Source: Anaeromassilibacillus sp. An172
GTDB taxonomy: Bacteria; Bacillota; Clostridia; Oscillospirales; Acutalibacteraceae
Length of the DNA stretch: 64,000 bases
Assembly: GCF_002160515.1 (NCBI RefSeq)
Contig: NZ_NFKS01000002.1
Span: forward strand, 1-64,000
Direction of reading: 5' to 3'
Position 1 is the first letter of the stretch. The number at the start of each line of letters is the position of its first letter. The notes below the pieces were generated by a model. The model had not been told where the DNA came from and did not search any database. It saw only the letters and a program-made list of their open reading frames with translations. Shown one piece after another: positions 35,284 to 44,997 of the stretch. The position numbers were made by a program, and so were the translations under genes.

Positions 35284-35868
35284 ATGACTGAAAGAGAAAA
35301 AATGCTTGCCGGTGAGTTTTACGACGGCTCAGATCAAGAACTTTTGGAAATGTGGCATAGAGGAAAGAACCTGGTAAGAAAATACAATAATACCGATTCA
35401 GAGAAAAGGGAAGAAAAACTTAGTATATTAAAAGAGTTGCTGGGTGGTTTTGGTTCTAATCTATGGATTACATCTCCTTTCTATGTGGATTACGGAAACA
35501 ATATTTTCTTTGGCAATAACTGCGAAGTCAATATGAACTGCACGTTCCTCGATGATAATAAAATAATTATTGGAGACAATGTGCTTATAGCTCCAAACGT
35601 ACAGCTTTATACAGCTTTTCATCCGTTAAGCGCAAAAGAACGCTTCGGCGAGATGAAAAACGACGGTTCTGTTGAGTTTTGCAAAACCCAGACGGCGCCT
35701 ATTATTATAGGAAATAACGTGTGGATTGGCGGAGGAGCTATTGTTCTTCCGGGAGTGACAATAGGTGATAATGTTGTAATCGGCGCAGGCAGCGTCGTTA
35801 CAAAGGATATACCGGATAATGTCATAGCATACGGAAATCCTTGCAGAGTTGTAAAGGAAAATAAGTGA
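35284..35868 (+). CDS. Sugar O-acetyltransferase (Maa/LacA family)
   Basis: This 194-residue left-handed beta-helix acetyltransferase has hexapeptide repeats (IIGDNVLIAPNVQLYTAFHP and IIGNNVWIGGGAIVLPGVTI), the N-terminal Mac domain (TEREKMLAGEFYDGSDQEL) and the catalytic His in FHP. Members acetylate maltose, galactosides or related sugars with acetyl-CoA. AGGAG precedes the ATG. It follows the hydrolase gene closely. Confidence 0.94.
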   Translation: MTEREKMLAGEFYDGSDQELLEMWHRGKNLVRKYNNTDSEKREEKLSILKELLGGFGSNLWITSPFYVDYGNNIFFGNNCEVNMNCTFLDDNKIIIGDNVLIAPNVQLYTAFHPLSAKERFGEMKNDGSVEFCKTQTAPIIIGNNVWIGGGAIVLPGVTIGDNVVIGAGSVVTKDIPDNVIAYGNPCRVVKENK

Positions 35869-35946
35869 TATCCGTGCAATAATATATTAACCGCTAATAT
35901 GAAAAACTTGGTAATGAAAAACAAATAAAAATATAAAAGATTTTAG

Positions 35947-35980
35947 AAAAGCTGATGATTATTTTCATCGGCTTTTTTCA
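35947..35980 (+). terminator. Terminator after the acetyltransferase gene
   Basis: The stem AAAAGCTGATGA/TCATCGGCTTTT (one wobble) is followed by TTTT. Confidence 0.9.
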
Positions 35981-36057
35981 TTTTAAAAGAAAATAATACT
36001 AAGAGACAATTTCCTTTTCTATTTGATTTAAAAAGGGAAAAATATAATTGAAAGAAG

Positions 36058-37146
36058 GTGATTAAAATTTTTAATAACGAAAAAATTAAAGATGCGAGAA
36101 AACTAATTGCCGCCATGTACCTTGTAATAGCTTTTTCATTTTTTCCTGTTTTTTATCCAATGGAAAATCAGGCTGACCCGGTGGGAAAAAATGTAATAGC
36201 CGAAGAAACATCCTCAAGACAAGTGATTCTTGGAGGAGATGCTTTCGGAATTAAGCTTTATTCAAAAGGGGTGATGGTGGTTGAAATATCAGAGGTTGAA
36301 ACCGACTCAGGCAAGAAATCTCCGGCAAAGGAAGCCGGAATACAGGAAAGCGACATTATAACCTATGCAAACTCCCAAAAGCTTCAGTCCAATGAACAGC
36401 TGTCGGAAATTATTTCCCGGGCAGATGAAAAGGGGATAGCTTTGCAGATACAGCGTGGAGATGAAGAATTTGAAACAACACTGTATCCTGTAAAGGACAG
36501 CCAAGGTATAACACGTGCCGGAATGTGGATAAGGGACAGCGCCGCAGGACTGGGAACTATAACCTATTATGATACGGAAAACTCATCCTTTGGTTCATTG
36601 GGTCACGGTATCTGCGACACCGACACAGAGGAGATAATACCTGTAGAAAAAGGTCAGATTATGTCAGCCACAATAACCGACGCTGAAAAATCCGTAAAAG
36701 GAGAAGCCGGAGGGCTTAAAGGCTATTTCAATTCCGACATAATAGGCGAGGCAGCAGTAAACTGTGAGCTTGGACTTTACGGAATATGCGAGATAGACCC
36801 CACATATAACAGACAGGCAATAGAGATTGCAGGTAAGGAAGAGGTACAGCAGGGACAAGCTCAGATTTACTGCACCATAGAGGGAACAACTCCCCAATAC
36901 TATGACGTATATATTGAAAAGGTCAACTCCGGTGATGAAAAGACCAAAAACATGGTAATAAAAATAACAGATACAGAGCTTTTGGAAAAGACCGGAGGAA
37001 TAGTTCAGGGAATGAGCGGCAGTCCCATTATTCAAAACGGGAAGCTTGTGGGCGCAGTAACCCATGTATTTGTAAACCAGCCGGAAAAAGGCTATGGTAT
37101 ATTTATAGAAAACATGCTTGAAATATCCGATGAAGTAAATCAGTAA
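36058..37146 (+). CDS. spoIVB: SpoIVB-type sporulation serine peptidase
   Basis: The protein has 362 residues. An N-terminal membrane segment (AAMYLVIAFSFFPVFY) is followed by a PDZ domain (residues about 65-135, SPAKEAGIQESDII) and the S55 peptidase domain with catalytic His in SLGHGICD and Ser in GMSGSPIIQNGK. In Bacillus, SpoIVB cleaves SpoIVFA to activate pro-sigma-K processing across the forespore membrane. It implies an endospore lineage. The start is uncertain: the GTG at 36058 overlaps the ribosome site AAGAAGG, whereas an in-frame ATT at 36067 is ideally spaced. Confidence 0.92.
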   Translation: MIKIFNNEKIKDARKLIAAMYLVIAFSFFPVFYPMENQADPVGKNVIAEETSSRQVILGGDAFGIKLYSKGVMVVEISEVETDSGKKSPAKEAGIQESDIITYANSQKLQSNEQLSEIISRADEKGIALQIQRGDEEFETTLYPVKDSQGITRAGMWIRDSAAGLGTITYYDTENSSFGSLGHGICDTDTEEIIPVEKGQIMSATITDAEKSVKGEAGGLKGYFNSDIIGEAAVNCELGLYGICEIDPTYNRQAIEIAGKEEVQQGQAQIYCTIEGTTPQYYDVYIEKVNSGDEKTKNMVIKITDTELLEKTGGIVQGMSGSPIIQNGKLVGAVTHVFVNQPEKGYGIFIENMLEISDEVNQ

Positions 37147-37150
37147 AAAT

Positions 37151-37186
37151 AAAAGTTTCCGTGGAGAGTCTGCGGAAACTTTTTTA
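37151..37186 (+). terminator. Terminator after spoIVB
   Basis: The stem AAAAGTTTCCG/CGGAAACTTTT with an internal bulge and loop is followed by TTTTT. Confidence 0.88.
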
Positions 37187-37316
37187 TGTTAATAAAATTT
37201 TTCAAACACTTTACAGTAATTGGATAGATGAAGAAAATTCACTTTGCTAAAATAATAAAGGATTGAATATCCTGAGAAAAATGATGTTAAGAACTGAAAG
37301 GAGAGTAAACAAAGGT

Positions 37317-40300
37317 ATGAAACTGATGTTTGCAAAGAATATTAAACATCTGAAAAGAAGATTTGTAAGCTGTGTGTTGGCTGTTCTTATGGCTTCAACT
37401 TCAGCTACAGTTGCGGTATCTGCCAATGAAACAAAAGATACCGGTATGCGCACACCTTTGATAATCACAGAGGTAACGCCGGATACAGATAATGTAAATT
37501 CATCCGACGCTTATGAGTTCTTCGAGATTTACAACACATCCGATAAAACTCTTTCAATGGACGATTTTACAGTTAGGTACAACAACACCGACATATGGAC
37601 TCCCGACCAGAGCGGTCTTAAAATCGAGCCGGGTGAAACACTGGTATTTTGGATTTTAAACGGAAAAAATTCAGAGCTTACAGCAGATGATTTTAACGCT
37701 TACTACGGCACATCCTTTGTATTGGGTGAAAATCTCGCCACAATTCACAGCGACGGTTTCCACAACAGCAAGGAAAGAGTTTTAGAGCTTCTCACAAAAA
37801 CCGGAACACAGCTTGCAAGCGTAAAATACAACGATAATGATGTAAAGCTTGTAGAGCTTAACAACGGTATAACCTTTGCCTATGATGAAAACAGCATAGA
37901 GGAAACAAGACTTGGTTACAGCACAAAGGCAACACCCGGTGAAATCTCAGAGGAACAAAAGCCTGATGTATCCTATAGCTTTTCCGAAAACTTCAGCGTG
38001 ACTGTATCTGCTTCCAATGTACAGGAATTTAACAAGGCATGGCAGGCAGAGGTTGTTTCTGAAAATAATGAAGCGGTATTTTCAGCAGAGCTTTTTGTAA
38101 AAGCGGATGACTGGGAAGAATATAAATCCTATGATGTAAAATATCAGGACAGCAAACTTGTGGGAGAAGTTCCTTACACAGATGTAAACGGATGTGCTTC
38201 TTTCAGTTGGTATGTACAGTGCAGCAACGGTATTGAAATCGTAAAAACCGATAAAAAAACAGTAAAGGTTCTTGACGGAGAGATAGACAAAAGTACAATC
38301 CCTGTACTTACAGTTACAGAGATTCTTCCGGACAGCTCCAATGTTGACGGCGCCGACGCATACGAGTTTATAGAGATTTACAATAACTCCAATGAAAATG
38401 TAAATCTCAAGGATTATATCCTCTACTACAATTACCCGGACAACGGCGACGAAAGCGATGTTCAGTGGGCAAGCTTTGATGAGGATACAATAATAAAATC
38501 CGGAGAATGTGCAGTTCTTTGGGTTAAAAACGGCAAGAATGACAGCCTCACCGCAGATGATTTCAACCAGAAATTCGGAACAGATTTAAAAGAAAATGAA
38601 AATCTCTTCTGCATTGAAAGCGGCGGTATGGCAAACAGCGGAGCACGTGCTTTGCGTCTTACCTCAGCTGTACATGATGAGCTTGACTTTGTAGCATACA
38701 ACATGAACGGCGAGGACAACACAAACGCCGACAAAACAATAACTTTTAAATATGACATTTACTCAGGTGAAAGCGTAATGACAGCAGACGACGCTGTACC
38801 GACACCGGGAACAGTTGCAGACGACCAGAAGCCGGAAATGGCAGAGGTAAAGGTTCCTGAAAATGAGCCTTCATACACAGACCTTACACCTGACACATTT
38901 ACAGACGAAGAAGCCCTTACATTCGCAGTTGAAGCAAAGTCAGAGGAAACAACAATAAAATCAGTTTCCCTTTACTATCATGACAACACAACTGAAAACT
39001 TTGAAAGATACAATCTTTTCAGAACAGAGGGCGACAAGTTCACACAGACTCTTGAGTCTATCGACCTTACAGCAAAAAGATATTTTGAATACTATTTTGT
39101 AATCAGCGACGGATTTAACACAGTTACAACACCTGTTGCAAAGACAGTTTCAACCTCAGTTTCACAGGAAAGCTTAAAGTTCAATGTTGAGGACGGGGAG
39201 TATATCTCAGGCACAAAACAGGTTATAACAACAGGTACAAAGATGACTGTTGATGGCGAGGATGTTACTTCACTTGCATATCCGTCAATAGAGAACAATG
39301 CAAAGTTTGTCTTTGAAGTAAGTCAGACAGATACATTCTTCAAAAATGCAGTTGCAATAGGCGACGATGTTCTGGGAATTTTCAACGAGGGAACATATGA
39401 GAACTGGCAGACAATAGTTTACGATGTAGACCCTCAGTATTTCACCAAAGGCGAAACAATTCAGATTGACATTCACGCAGGAAACAAAGCAAATGCCCTT
39501 GAGCACAACGAGGAAAACAACGACGACTTTGTTGTAAAGAATATAAGACTTATTCTTCCTGACGGAAAGACACTGAGAGCGGCAGGCTTTGAAGAACCGG
39601 CAAAGGTTATAAGCATGGGCGACTCCTCAGGTAAAATAGAAATACTCAATGCAGTGTTTACAGTGGATGACTCATCCTTTAACAGCCTTGCATATGATTT
39701 CGATACAAAGTCCGCTGAGGATGGCGAGCACACAGTAACCGCCGAACTTAACGGAGAGACAAAGACAGTAAAAGTAAATGTTGATAACACAGCTCCTCAG
39801 GTTGACTGCAATATTGAGGATGGCAAGACCTATAAGGGCAGCTTCACAATTTCCGCAGATATCACAGACGCAGGTTCAGGAATTGCCGCATCAACCGTAA
39901 AGCTTGACGGTGAGGCTGTAGAGCTTCCAATGGACATAAACGGAGTGGACATGGAATCAGGCGAGCACACACTCCAGTTCAATGTTACTGATAAATGCTC
40001 AAATACCACAGATAAAACAATCACATTTATAATCCCTGAGGAAAATCCGGATATCTCAGACGGTAAGCCTGAGGACGGTTCAGAAACAGACACTGACCCT
40101 GTACTTTCCGTAAAGGTTGACGACCCAACAGGGGATGACATGAATGTTGTATTTAAGCAGGGCGAGCTTTATAGTCTTGGCGACAGTAACATAACAGGTT
40201 CAGAGGGAATAAGCGATACAGCAGGAACTTCCGAAAATGTTTTTGAAGAGAATACAGGAGACGGTTTCCCTTACCAGCAGTTTGAAATTTCACTTCCAAA

Positions 40301-41918
40301 GGGAATTGAAGCTGACGAAAACATCAGAATAAGCTGGAGCGGAGAAACAAACAATAACGCAACTTACCTTTATGTATACAATACAGACACAAACAGCTGG
40401 GACAAGACAGATGCAGAGCTTATAACAGAAAACGGAACTTCAACTCTTGAAGCTACAATACCTGCCGCAGCTCACGTGTCAGATAATGTTGTAAAGGTAA
40501 TGGTACAAAACGGCGAAGGCTATACACCTACTCAGTACGCTGAGGGAGAGCCGGCAATACCTTCCGACAATGAAAATATAACAACATCAAACCCTGACGA
40601 TTTGGACAGAAGCCTTTACGACTTCACATTCGCAATAGAAAGCGATACACAGTATTACAACGAGGATACACCGGATAACCCTGGTGCAATAGGAAAATAT
40701 CAGTATCAAAACGATATACACGACTGGCTTATTGCAAACCGTTCAAGAATGAATATTCAGTATCTTTTCCATGACGGAGATATTATAGACGACGAGCCTA
40801 TCGACTCAGAGTGGATAAATGCAGACAATGCATACAAGAAGCTTGATGAAACAAACTTCCCCTACGGAATACTTGCAGGTAACCACGACGTAGGACATTT
40901 AAGCGGCGACTACTCAAAATTCTCCCAATATTTCGGTGAGGACAGATACAGCTCAAATCCTTGGTACGGCGGAAGCTACAAGGACAACAGAGGACATTAC
41001 GACCTTATTACAGTTGACGGAATAGACTTCATAATGATATTTACAGGCTGGGGAATAGGCGACGAAGAGATTAAGTGGATGAACGATGTTCTTGCACAGT
41101 ATCCTGACAGAATAGCAATACTCAACTTCCATGAATATCTCCTTGCCAGCGGCGGTCTTGGCGAAGAACCTCAGAGAGTTTATGACGAGGTTGTTTCAGT
41201 AAATCCAAATGTACGCATGGTGCTTTCCGGACACTACCACAACGCACAGACAGTAGTTTCTCAGTTTGATGACGACGGAGACGGAGTAAACGACAGAAAT
41301 GTTTACCAGATGCTCTTCGACTATCAGGGACTGACAGAAGGCGGCATGGGATATATCAGACTTATGCACTTCGACTGCGAGGGCGAAAAAATAATTATAA
41401 AGACTTATTCACCGTCACTTGACGACTACAATGCAAAGGATTATCCGGGAATAGGCGGAGAAGGCATTGTAGGTGAAGAGGATTTTGAAATCAGCTTTGC
41501 AGATTTGGGAATAACTCCTGAAACAAAGACAGTTTCCACAAGCGGATTTACCGCAGAGGTTCTCACTAACGATGTAATCGGTACAGTTGAAAATGTTAAG
41601 AGCGGTGAAACAGCTTCCGTAGTTTGGGAGAATGCACCGGAAGGCAGAAACGGCTGGTACGCAGAGGTTACAGACCAGTTCGGAGGAATTACAAGAAGCA
41701 AGGTTTCCTATGTAACTGTAGGCAATGAGAAGCTTTTGGGCGACCTGAACAATGACGGAAAAGTCACAGTTATGGACGCAACAATAATTCAGCTCCATCT
41801 TGCAGGCTCTGATAAGTACGGTGACTTGGATACAGCAATAGCTGATATAAACAAGGACGGAGTTGTCAACATAGACGATGCAAGTAAAATTCAGAGAATT
41901 GCAGCAAAAATGGAGTAA
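37317..41918 (+). CDS. Large secreted protein: two lamin-tail domains, Ig-like parts, metallophosphoesterase, dockerin
   Basis: This protein of about 1533 residues begins with a signal peptide (Lys/Arg-rich start, then CVLAVLMASTSATVAVSA). Two lamin-tail (LTD-type) domains recur with TEVTPDTDNVNSSDAYEFFE and TEILPDSSNVDGADAYEFIE. Ig/Big-like regions follow. The C-terminal part is a calcineurin-like metallophosphoesterase with IESDTQYY, HDGDIIDD, LAGNHDVGH, NFHEYLL and SGHYHNAQ. It ends in a type I dockerin (GDLNNDGKVTVMDATIIQ and ADINKDGVVNIDDASKIQ), which would bind a cohesin on a cell-surface scaffold. The substrate is unknown; extracellular nucleotides or phosphodiesters are possible. An alternative ATG lies at 37326. 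Confidence 0.9.
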   Translation: MKLMFAKNIKHLKRRFVSCVLAVLMASTSATVAVSANETKDTGMRTPLIITEVTPDTDNVNSSDAYEFFEIYNTSDKTLSMDDFTVRYNNTDIWTPDQSGLKIEPGETLVFWILNGKNSELTADDFNAYYGTSFVLGENLATIHSDGFHNSKERVLELLTKTGTQLASVKYNDNDVKLVELNNGITFAYDENSIEETRLGYSTKATPGEISEEQKPDVSYSFSENFSVTVSASNVQEFNKAWQAEVVSENNEAVFSAELFVKADDWEEYKSYDVKYQDSKLVGEVPYTDVNGCASFSWYVQCSNGIEIVKTDKKTVKVLDGEIDKSTIPVLTVTEILPDSSNVDGADAYEFIEIYNNSNENVNLKDYILYYNYPDNGDESDVQWASFDEDTIIKSGECAVLWVKNGKNDSLTADDFNQKFGTDLKENENLFCIESGGMANSGARALRLTSAVHDELDFVAYNMNGEDNTNADKTITFKYDIYSGESVMTADDAVPTPGTVADDQKPEMAEVKVPENEPSYTDLTPDTFTDEEALTFAVEAKSEETTIKSVSLYYHDNTTENFERYNLFRTEGDKFTQTLESIDLTAKRYFEYYFVISDGFNTVTTPVAKTVSTSVSQESLKFNVEDGEYISGTKQVITTGTKMTVDGEDVTSLAYPSIENNAKFVFEVSQTDTFFKNAVAIGDDVLGIFNEGTYENWQTIVYDVDPQYFTKGETIQIDIHAGNKANALEHNEENNDDFVVKNIRLILPDGKTLRAAGFEEPAKVISMGDSSGKIEILNAVFTVDDSSFNSLAYDFDTKSAEDGEHTVTAELNGETKTVKVNVDNTAPQVDCNIEDGKTYKGSFTISADITDAGSGIAASTVKLDGEAVELPMDINGVDMESGEHTLQFNVTDKCSNTTDKTITFIIPEENPDISDGKPEDGSETDTDPVLSVKVDDPTGDDMNVVFKQGELYSLGDSNITGSEGISDTAGTSENVFEENTGDGFPYQQFEISLPKGIEADENIRISWSGETNNNATYLYVYNTDTNSWDKTDAELITENGTSTLEATIPAAAHVSDNVVKVMVQNGEGYTPTQYAEGEPAIPSDNENITTSNPDDLDRSLYDFTFAIESDTQYYNEDTPDNPGAIGKYQYQNDIHDWLIANRSRMNIQYLFHDGDIIDDEPIDSEWINADNAYKKLDETNFPYGILAGNHDVGHLSGDYSKFSQYFGEDRYSSNPWYGGSYKDNRGHYDLITVDGIDFIMIFTGWGIGDEEIKWMNDVLAQYPDRIAILNFHEYLLASGGLGEEPQRVYDEVVSVNPNVRMVLSGHYHNAQTVVSQFDDDGDGVNDRNVYQMLFDYQGLTEGGMGYIRLMHFDCEGEKIIIKTYSPSLDDYNAKDYPGIGGEGIVGEEDFEISFADLGITPETKTVSTSGFTAEVLTNDVIGTVENVKSGETASVVWENAPEGRNGWYAEVTDQFGGITRSKVSYVTVGNEKLLGDLNNDGKVTVMDATIIQLHLAGSDKYGDLDTAIADINKDGVVNIDDASKIQRIAAKME

Positions 41919-41970
41919 TTGAAAATAATCAAAACCATTCCTAATTCATTATCTTTTATACTGCCATTAA

Positions 41971-42004
41971 AAAACGCTGTCGGACATCAGTCCGGCAGCG
42001 TTTT
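41971..42004. terminator. Bidirectional terminator
   Basis: The stem AAAACGCTGTCGGAC/GTCCGGCAGCGTTTT (one wobble) separates the dockerin gene from convergent yaaA. Confidence 0.92.
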
Positions 42005-42008
42005 GAGT

Positions 42009-42752
42009 TTATTCCTTGATAAAAACATAGGTGTTTTTGTCCGAATGGTTTTCTGAAAATTTATATCCCAAACGGTCAAAAGCCTTTATTTCCTCAGGAT
42101 TTTCTATGTAGTTTTCAGCCATAAATCTCACCATTTCACCTCGTGCCATTTTGCAGAAGGTTCCTTTTTCCGCAAGCCTGCCCTTAGAAAATTCCGCAAA
42201 TGAACAGGTTATAAAATCAACATCTTCCCTAATATAATCGGTAATACATTTAGAGTATTCTTTGGAGGCGAGATTTATTATGGTGCGGTCATTGCTGGTT
42301 ATTTCCTTATAAATATCGTCTTTCCAGAACTTGTAAAGATTTGAAAAATTATCTGTTTTAAGCTTTGCCTTCATTTCCAGACGATAGGGAGTTACCCCGT
42401 CAAAGGGCTTTAAGACACCGTAAAAGCCGGAGATAATTCTCAGACTCTGCTGTACATACTCAAGCTGTTTTTCTGTAAATACAGAGGGCGCCATGTATTG
42501 ATATTGTATTCCCTCGTAAGCGATAATAGCCGGAGTCAGATTCTTTCTTAAATCCATTTTATTAAGTCTTTCATAATTGAGGTTTGCAATATTATCATTG
42601 CATTTCCAGAGATTTTTAAGCTGTTCATTGGACATGGTTTTTAAAATACTTAAAAGCTCCTCAGTCCTGTTAAGAAATATCGGATAATCAATAAAGGAAA
42701 AACTGTCCGTGTCAGTGTTCATCTTTTTTGCAGGTGAAATAATTATTTTCAT
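42009..42752 (-). CDS. yaaA: YaaA family peroxide stress protein (DUF328)
   Basis: This 247-residue protein has the diagnostic N-terminus MKIIISPAKKMNTD. The conserved segments AIIAYEGIQYQYM and SGFYGVLKPFDGVTPYRLEM and the end block KGTFCKMARGEMVRFMAEN are also present. YaaA lowers free intracellular iron during peroxide stress in E. coli and has a DNA-binding helix-hairpin-helix fold. Here it probably serves oxidative stress in an anaerobe. It starts 10 bp after the def-like gene, so the two are likely one transcript. Confidence 0.95.
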   Translation of the reverse strand: MKIIISPAKKMNTDTDSFSFIDYPIFLNRTEELLSILKTMSNEQLKNLWKCNDNIANLNYERLNKMDLRKNLTPAIIAYEGIQYQYMAPSVFTEKQLEYVQQSLRIISGFYGVLKPFDGVTPYRLEMKAKLKTDNFSNLYKFWKDDIYKEITSNDRTIINLASKEYSKCITDYIREDVDFITCSFAEFSKGRLAEKGTFCKMARGEMVRFMAENYIENPEEIKAFDRLGYKFSENHSDKNTYVFIKE

Positions 42753-42761
42753 AAAATCTCC

Positions 42762-43172
42762 TTATATTAAAATCCCGTTGCAGTGGTCTATTTCGTGCTG
42801 GATAATCTGTGCTGTCCATCCGGTAAATGTTGCAGTTATGTATTTGAATTTGTTGTTTTGATATTTCACGGTGATTTTTTCATATCTTTTTGTAGGTCTT
42901 GAACCCTCAAGGGAAAGACAGCTTTCCTCGGTTTCGTACTCTCCCGACTTTTCAATAATCTCGGGATTAAACATAACGGAAATCATTTTGCCGTTGTCAA
43001 AAGCGATAATTCTCTTTTTAACGCCTATCATATTGGCAGCCATTCCAACGCATATTTGGCTGTTGTGTCTTAAAGTGTCCACAAGGTCATTGGCTGTTTG
43101 CATGTCATCTTTGGTGGCTTCTGTGGATTTTTGACCAAGAAAAAACGGGTCTTTAACTATATCTTTAACCAT
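42762..43172 (-). CDS. Peptide deformylase-like protein with altered motif I
   Basis: The protein has 136 residues. Motif II is EESCLSLEG with the metal Cys, and motif III is QHEIDH with both metal His and the catalytic Glu, so the metal site is intact. Motif I reads GMAANMIG where deformylases have GLAAPQIG: the conserved Gln that supports the transition state is replaced by Met. Therefore it may be a paralogue with weaker or different activity. The canonical def gene is not in this window. AGAGGAAC precedes the ATG. Confidence 0.85.
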   Translation of the reverse strand: MVKDIVKDPFFLGQKSTEATKDDMQTANDLVDTLRHNSQICVGMAANMIGVKKRIIAFDNGKMISVMFNPEIIEKSGEYETEESCLSLEGSRPTKRYEKITVKYQNNKFKYITATFTGWTAQIIQHEIDHCNGILI

Positions 43173-43364
43173 AACTTGTTCCTCTTTTCATGTTTTGCGA
43201 ATAGTATATTTTATCTGTTAAAGAAATAATACGATATTTATCATCAAATATCAAGTGTATTGATTTTTATTAAAGTGTTGTTTTCCTGTCGTTTTAATAA
43301 AATTTCGGCGAAAACAGTTGAAAGTTTAATTTTTATGATATAATTTATTTTAAGGAGGGATAAT

Positions 43365-43739
43365 ATGGGCTGTTTAGGTAATGTATTATGGTTTATATTC
43401 TGCGGTTTATGGCAGGGCCTTGCATGGACTGCTGCAGGAATACTCTGGTGTATAACAATAGTTGGAATACCTATAGGTATGCAGTGCTTTAAGATTGCGT
43501 CGCTGGTGTTTTTTCCTTTTGGAAAGGACGTAGTGTACGGCGGCGGAGCGGTTTCCTTTATTGAAAATGTTTTTTGGATAATTATAAGCGGAATACCTTT
43601 GGCACTGGGCGCAGTTTTAAACGGTCTTTTGCTTTGCTGTACAATAATAGGAATACCATTCGGTATGCAGTGTTTTAAATTTGCAAAGCTTGCACTTATG
43701 CCGTTCGGCGCAATGGTCGTAAATAAACCTATGTTTTGA
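43365..43739 (+). CDS. YccF domain-containing inner membrane protein
   Basis: This 124-residue protein contains two copies of the YccF repeat, seen as GIPIGMQCFKIASLVFFPFG and GIPFGMQCFKFAKLALMPFG, each with a hydrophobic helix pair before it. Such proteins lie in the cell membrane; role unknown. AAGGAGGG precedes the ATG. Confidence 0.9.
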   Translation: MGCLGNVLWFIFCGLWQGLAWTAAGILWCITIVGIPIGMQCFKIASLVFFPFGKDVVYGGGAVSFIENVFWIIISGIPLALGAVLNGLLLCCTIIGIPFGMQCFKFAKLALMPFGAMVVNKPMF

Positions 43740-43770
43740 TAAGTAAACTGAGGCTGGGTTGGTGTAATTT

Positions 43771-44859
43771 ATGAATATATGGAACCCGTGGCATGGATGC
43801 AGTAAAATATCTCCGGGATGTAAAAATTGTTATGTGTACAGGCGTGACGCTATGTACGGCAAAGACAGTTCTGTGGTTTCTAAAACAAAGAATTTTAATT
43901 TCCCTTTGGCAAAAGCCAGAAACGGCGATTATAAACTTCAAAGCTGTGACGGAAAGGTTTATACCTGTATGACCTCTGATTTCTTTTTGCCTGAGGCGGA
44001 CTGCTGGAGGCGTGAGGCCTGGAGCATGATAAGAGAAAGACCGGATTTAGAATTTGTTATAATAACAAAAAGAATAGAAAGATTTTACGAGGAGCTTCCT
44101 TTGGATTGGGGGCAGGGATACAAAAACGTCACAATAATATGCACCTGTGAAAACCAGGAAATGGCGGATAAACGTCTCAAAATATTTCTTGAGCTTCCAA
44201 TAATAAACCGTGAAATAATCGAAGAACCGATGCTCGAAAAAATCAACATTGAAAAATATCTGGCAACAGGAAAAATAAGCTGCGTCACCTGCGGAGGAGA
44301 GTCGGGAGATAATCCCAGACCCTGCGATTACGGCTGGATATTAGACACAAGGGAACAATGTGTAAGGCAAAACGTAAGCTTTCATTTTAAACAGACCGGA
44401 GGAAAATTCATAAAGGACGGAAAGGTTTATTTGATAGACAGAAAGTATCAGCAAACCCAGGCAGAACGTGCCGGAATAGATTTTACACCTGTAAAATTTT
44501 CCGAAAGCGAATTTCAAGAGCTTTTTGAAAGGCTGAAAAAATCAGAATTTCGCAGCAGTTTTAAGCTTAAACAAAGGGACAGAGAGTATATTGAGTCAAA
44601 AGGAATTGAAAAAATAGAAAGTCACTGCCGTGATTTCATAAGGGAAAGGCTTGCTCCGAAAGATATTTCAAATGACGGAAAACAGACTCCCATGAAAGGT
44701 CATCCGGTTTTTATTGCCCAGCATGCAACAGCTACCTGCTGCCGTGGATGTCTTTATAAATGGCATAGGATTGCGCCGGGCAGAGAGCTTACCGCCTGTG
44801 AACAGGATTATGTGGTTTCAGTTATTATGGAATGGATAAGAAGTCAGATTGAGCAGTGA
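43771..44859 (+). CDS. DUF5131 (phage Gp37/Gp68-like) and DUF4186 fusion protein
   Basis: This 362-residue protein has an N-terminal DUF5131 domain. It opens with NPWHGCSKISPGCKNCYVYR, a Cys arrangement like that of radical-SAM-type clusters, and has EFVIITKRIERF and CVTCGGESGDNPRPCDYGW. From about residue 265 the protein changes to DUF4186: LAPKDISNDGKQTPMKGHP, then FIAQHATATCCRGCLYKWH. These domains are usually separate genes as far as I know, so the fusion suggests one pathway. Both have conserved cysteines. Function unknown; a modification enzyme with an Fe-S site is plausible. Confidence 0.87.
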   Translation: MNIWNPWHGCSKISPGCKNCYVYRRDAMYGKDSSVVSKTKNFNFPLAKARNGDYKLQSCDGKVYTCMTSDFFLPEADCWRREAWSMIRERPDLEFVIITKRIERFYEELPLDWGQGYKNVTIICTCENQEMADKRLKIFLELPIINREIIEEPMLEKINIEKYLATGKISCVTCGGESGDNPRPCDYGWILDTREQCVRQNVSFHFKQTGGKFIKDGKVYLIDRKYQQTQAERAGIDFTPVKFSESEFQELFERLKKSEFRSSFKLKQRDREYIESKGIEKIESHCRDFIRERLAPKDISNDGKQTPMKGHPVFIAQHATATCCRGCLYKWHRIAPGRELTACEQDYVVSVIMEWIRSQIEQ

Positions 44860-44997
44860 GCCTTAAAGAATTTCTTACAAAAAGGTAAGAAGTTTTGAGA
44901 AAATGTAAGCAGGTTAGATTGGTTTTAGGGTTTCTTTTTTGCTAAAATAAATTCATAAGATGATATCTTACATTTTGGCATTAAGGGGAGAAAAAAT

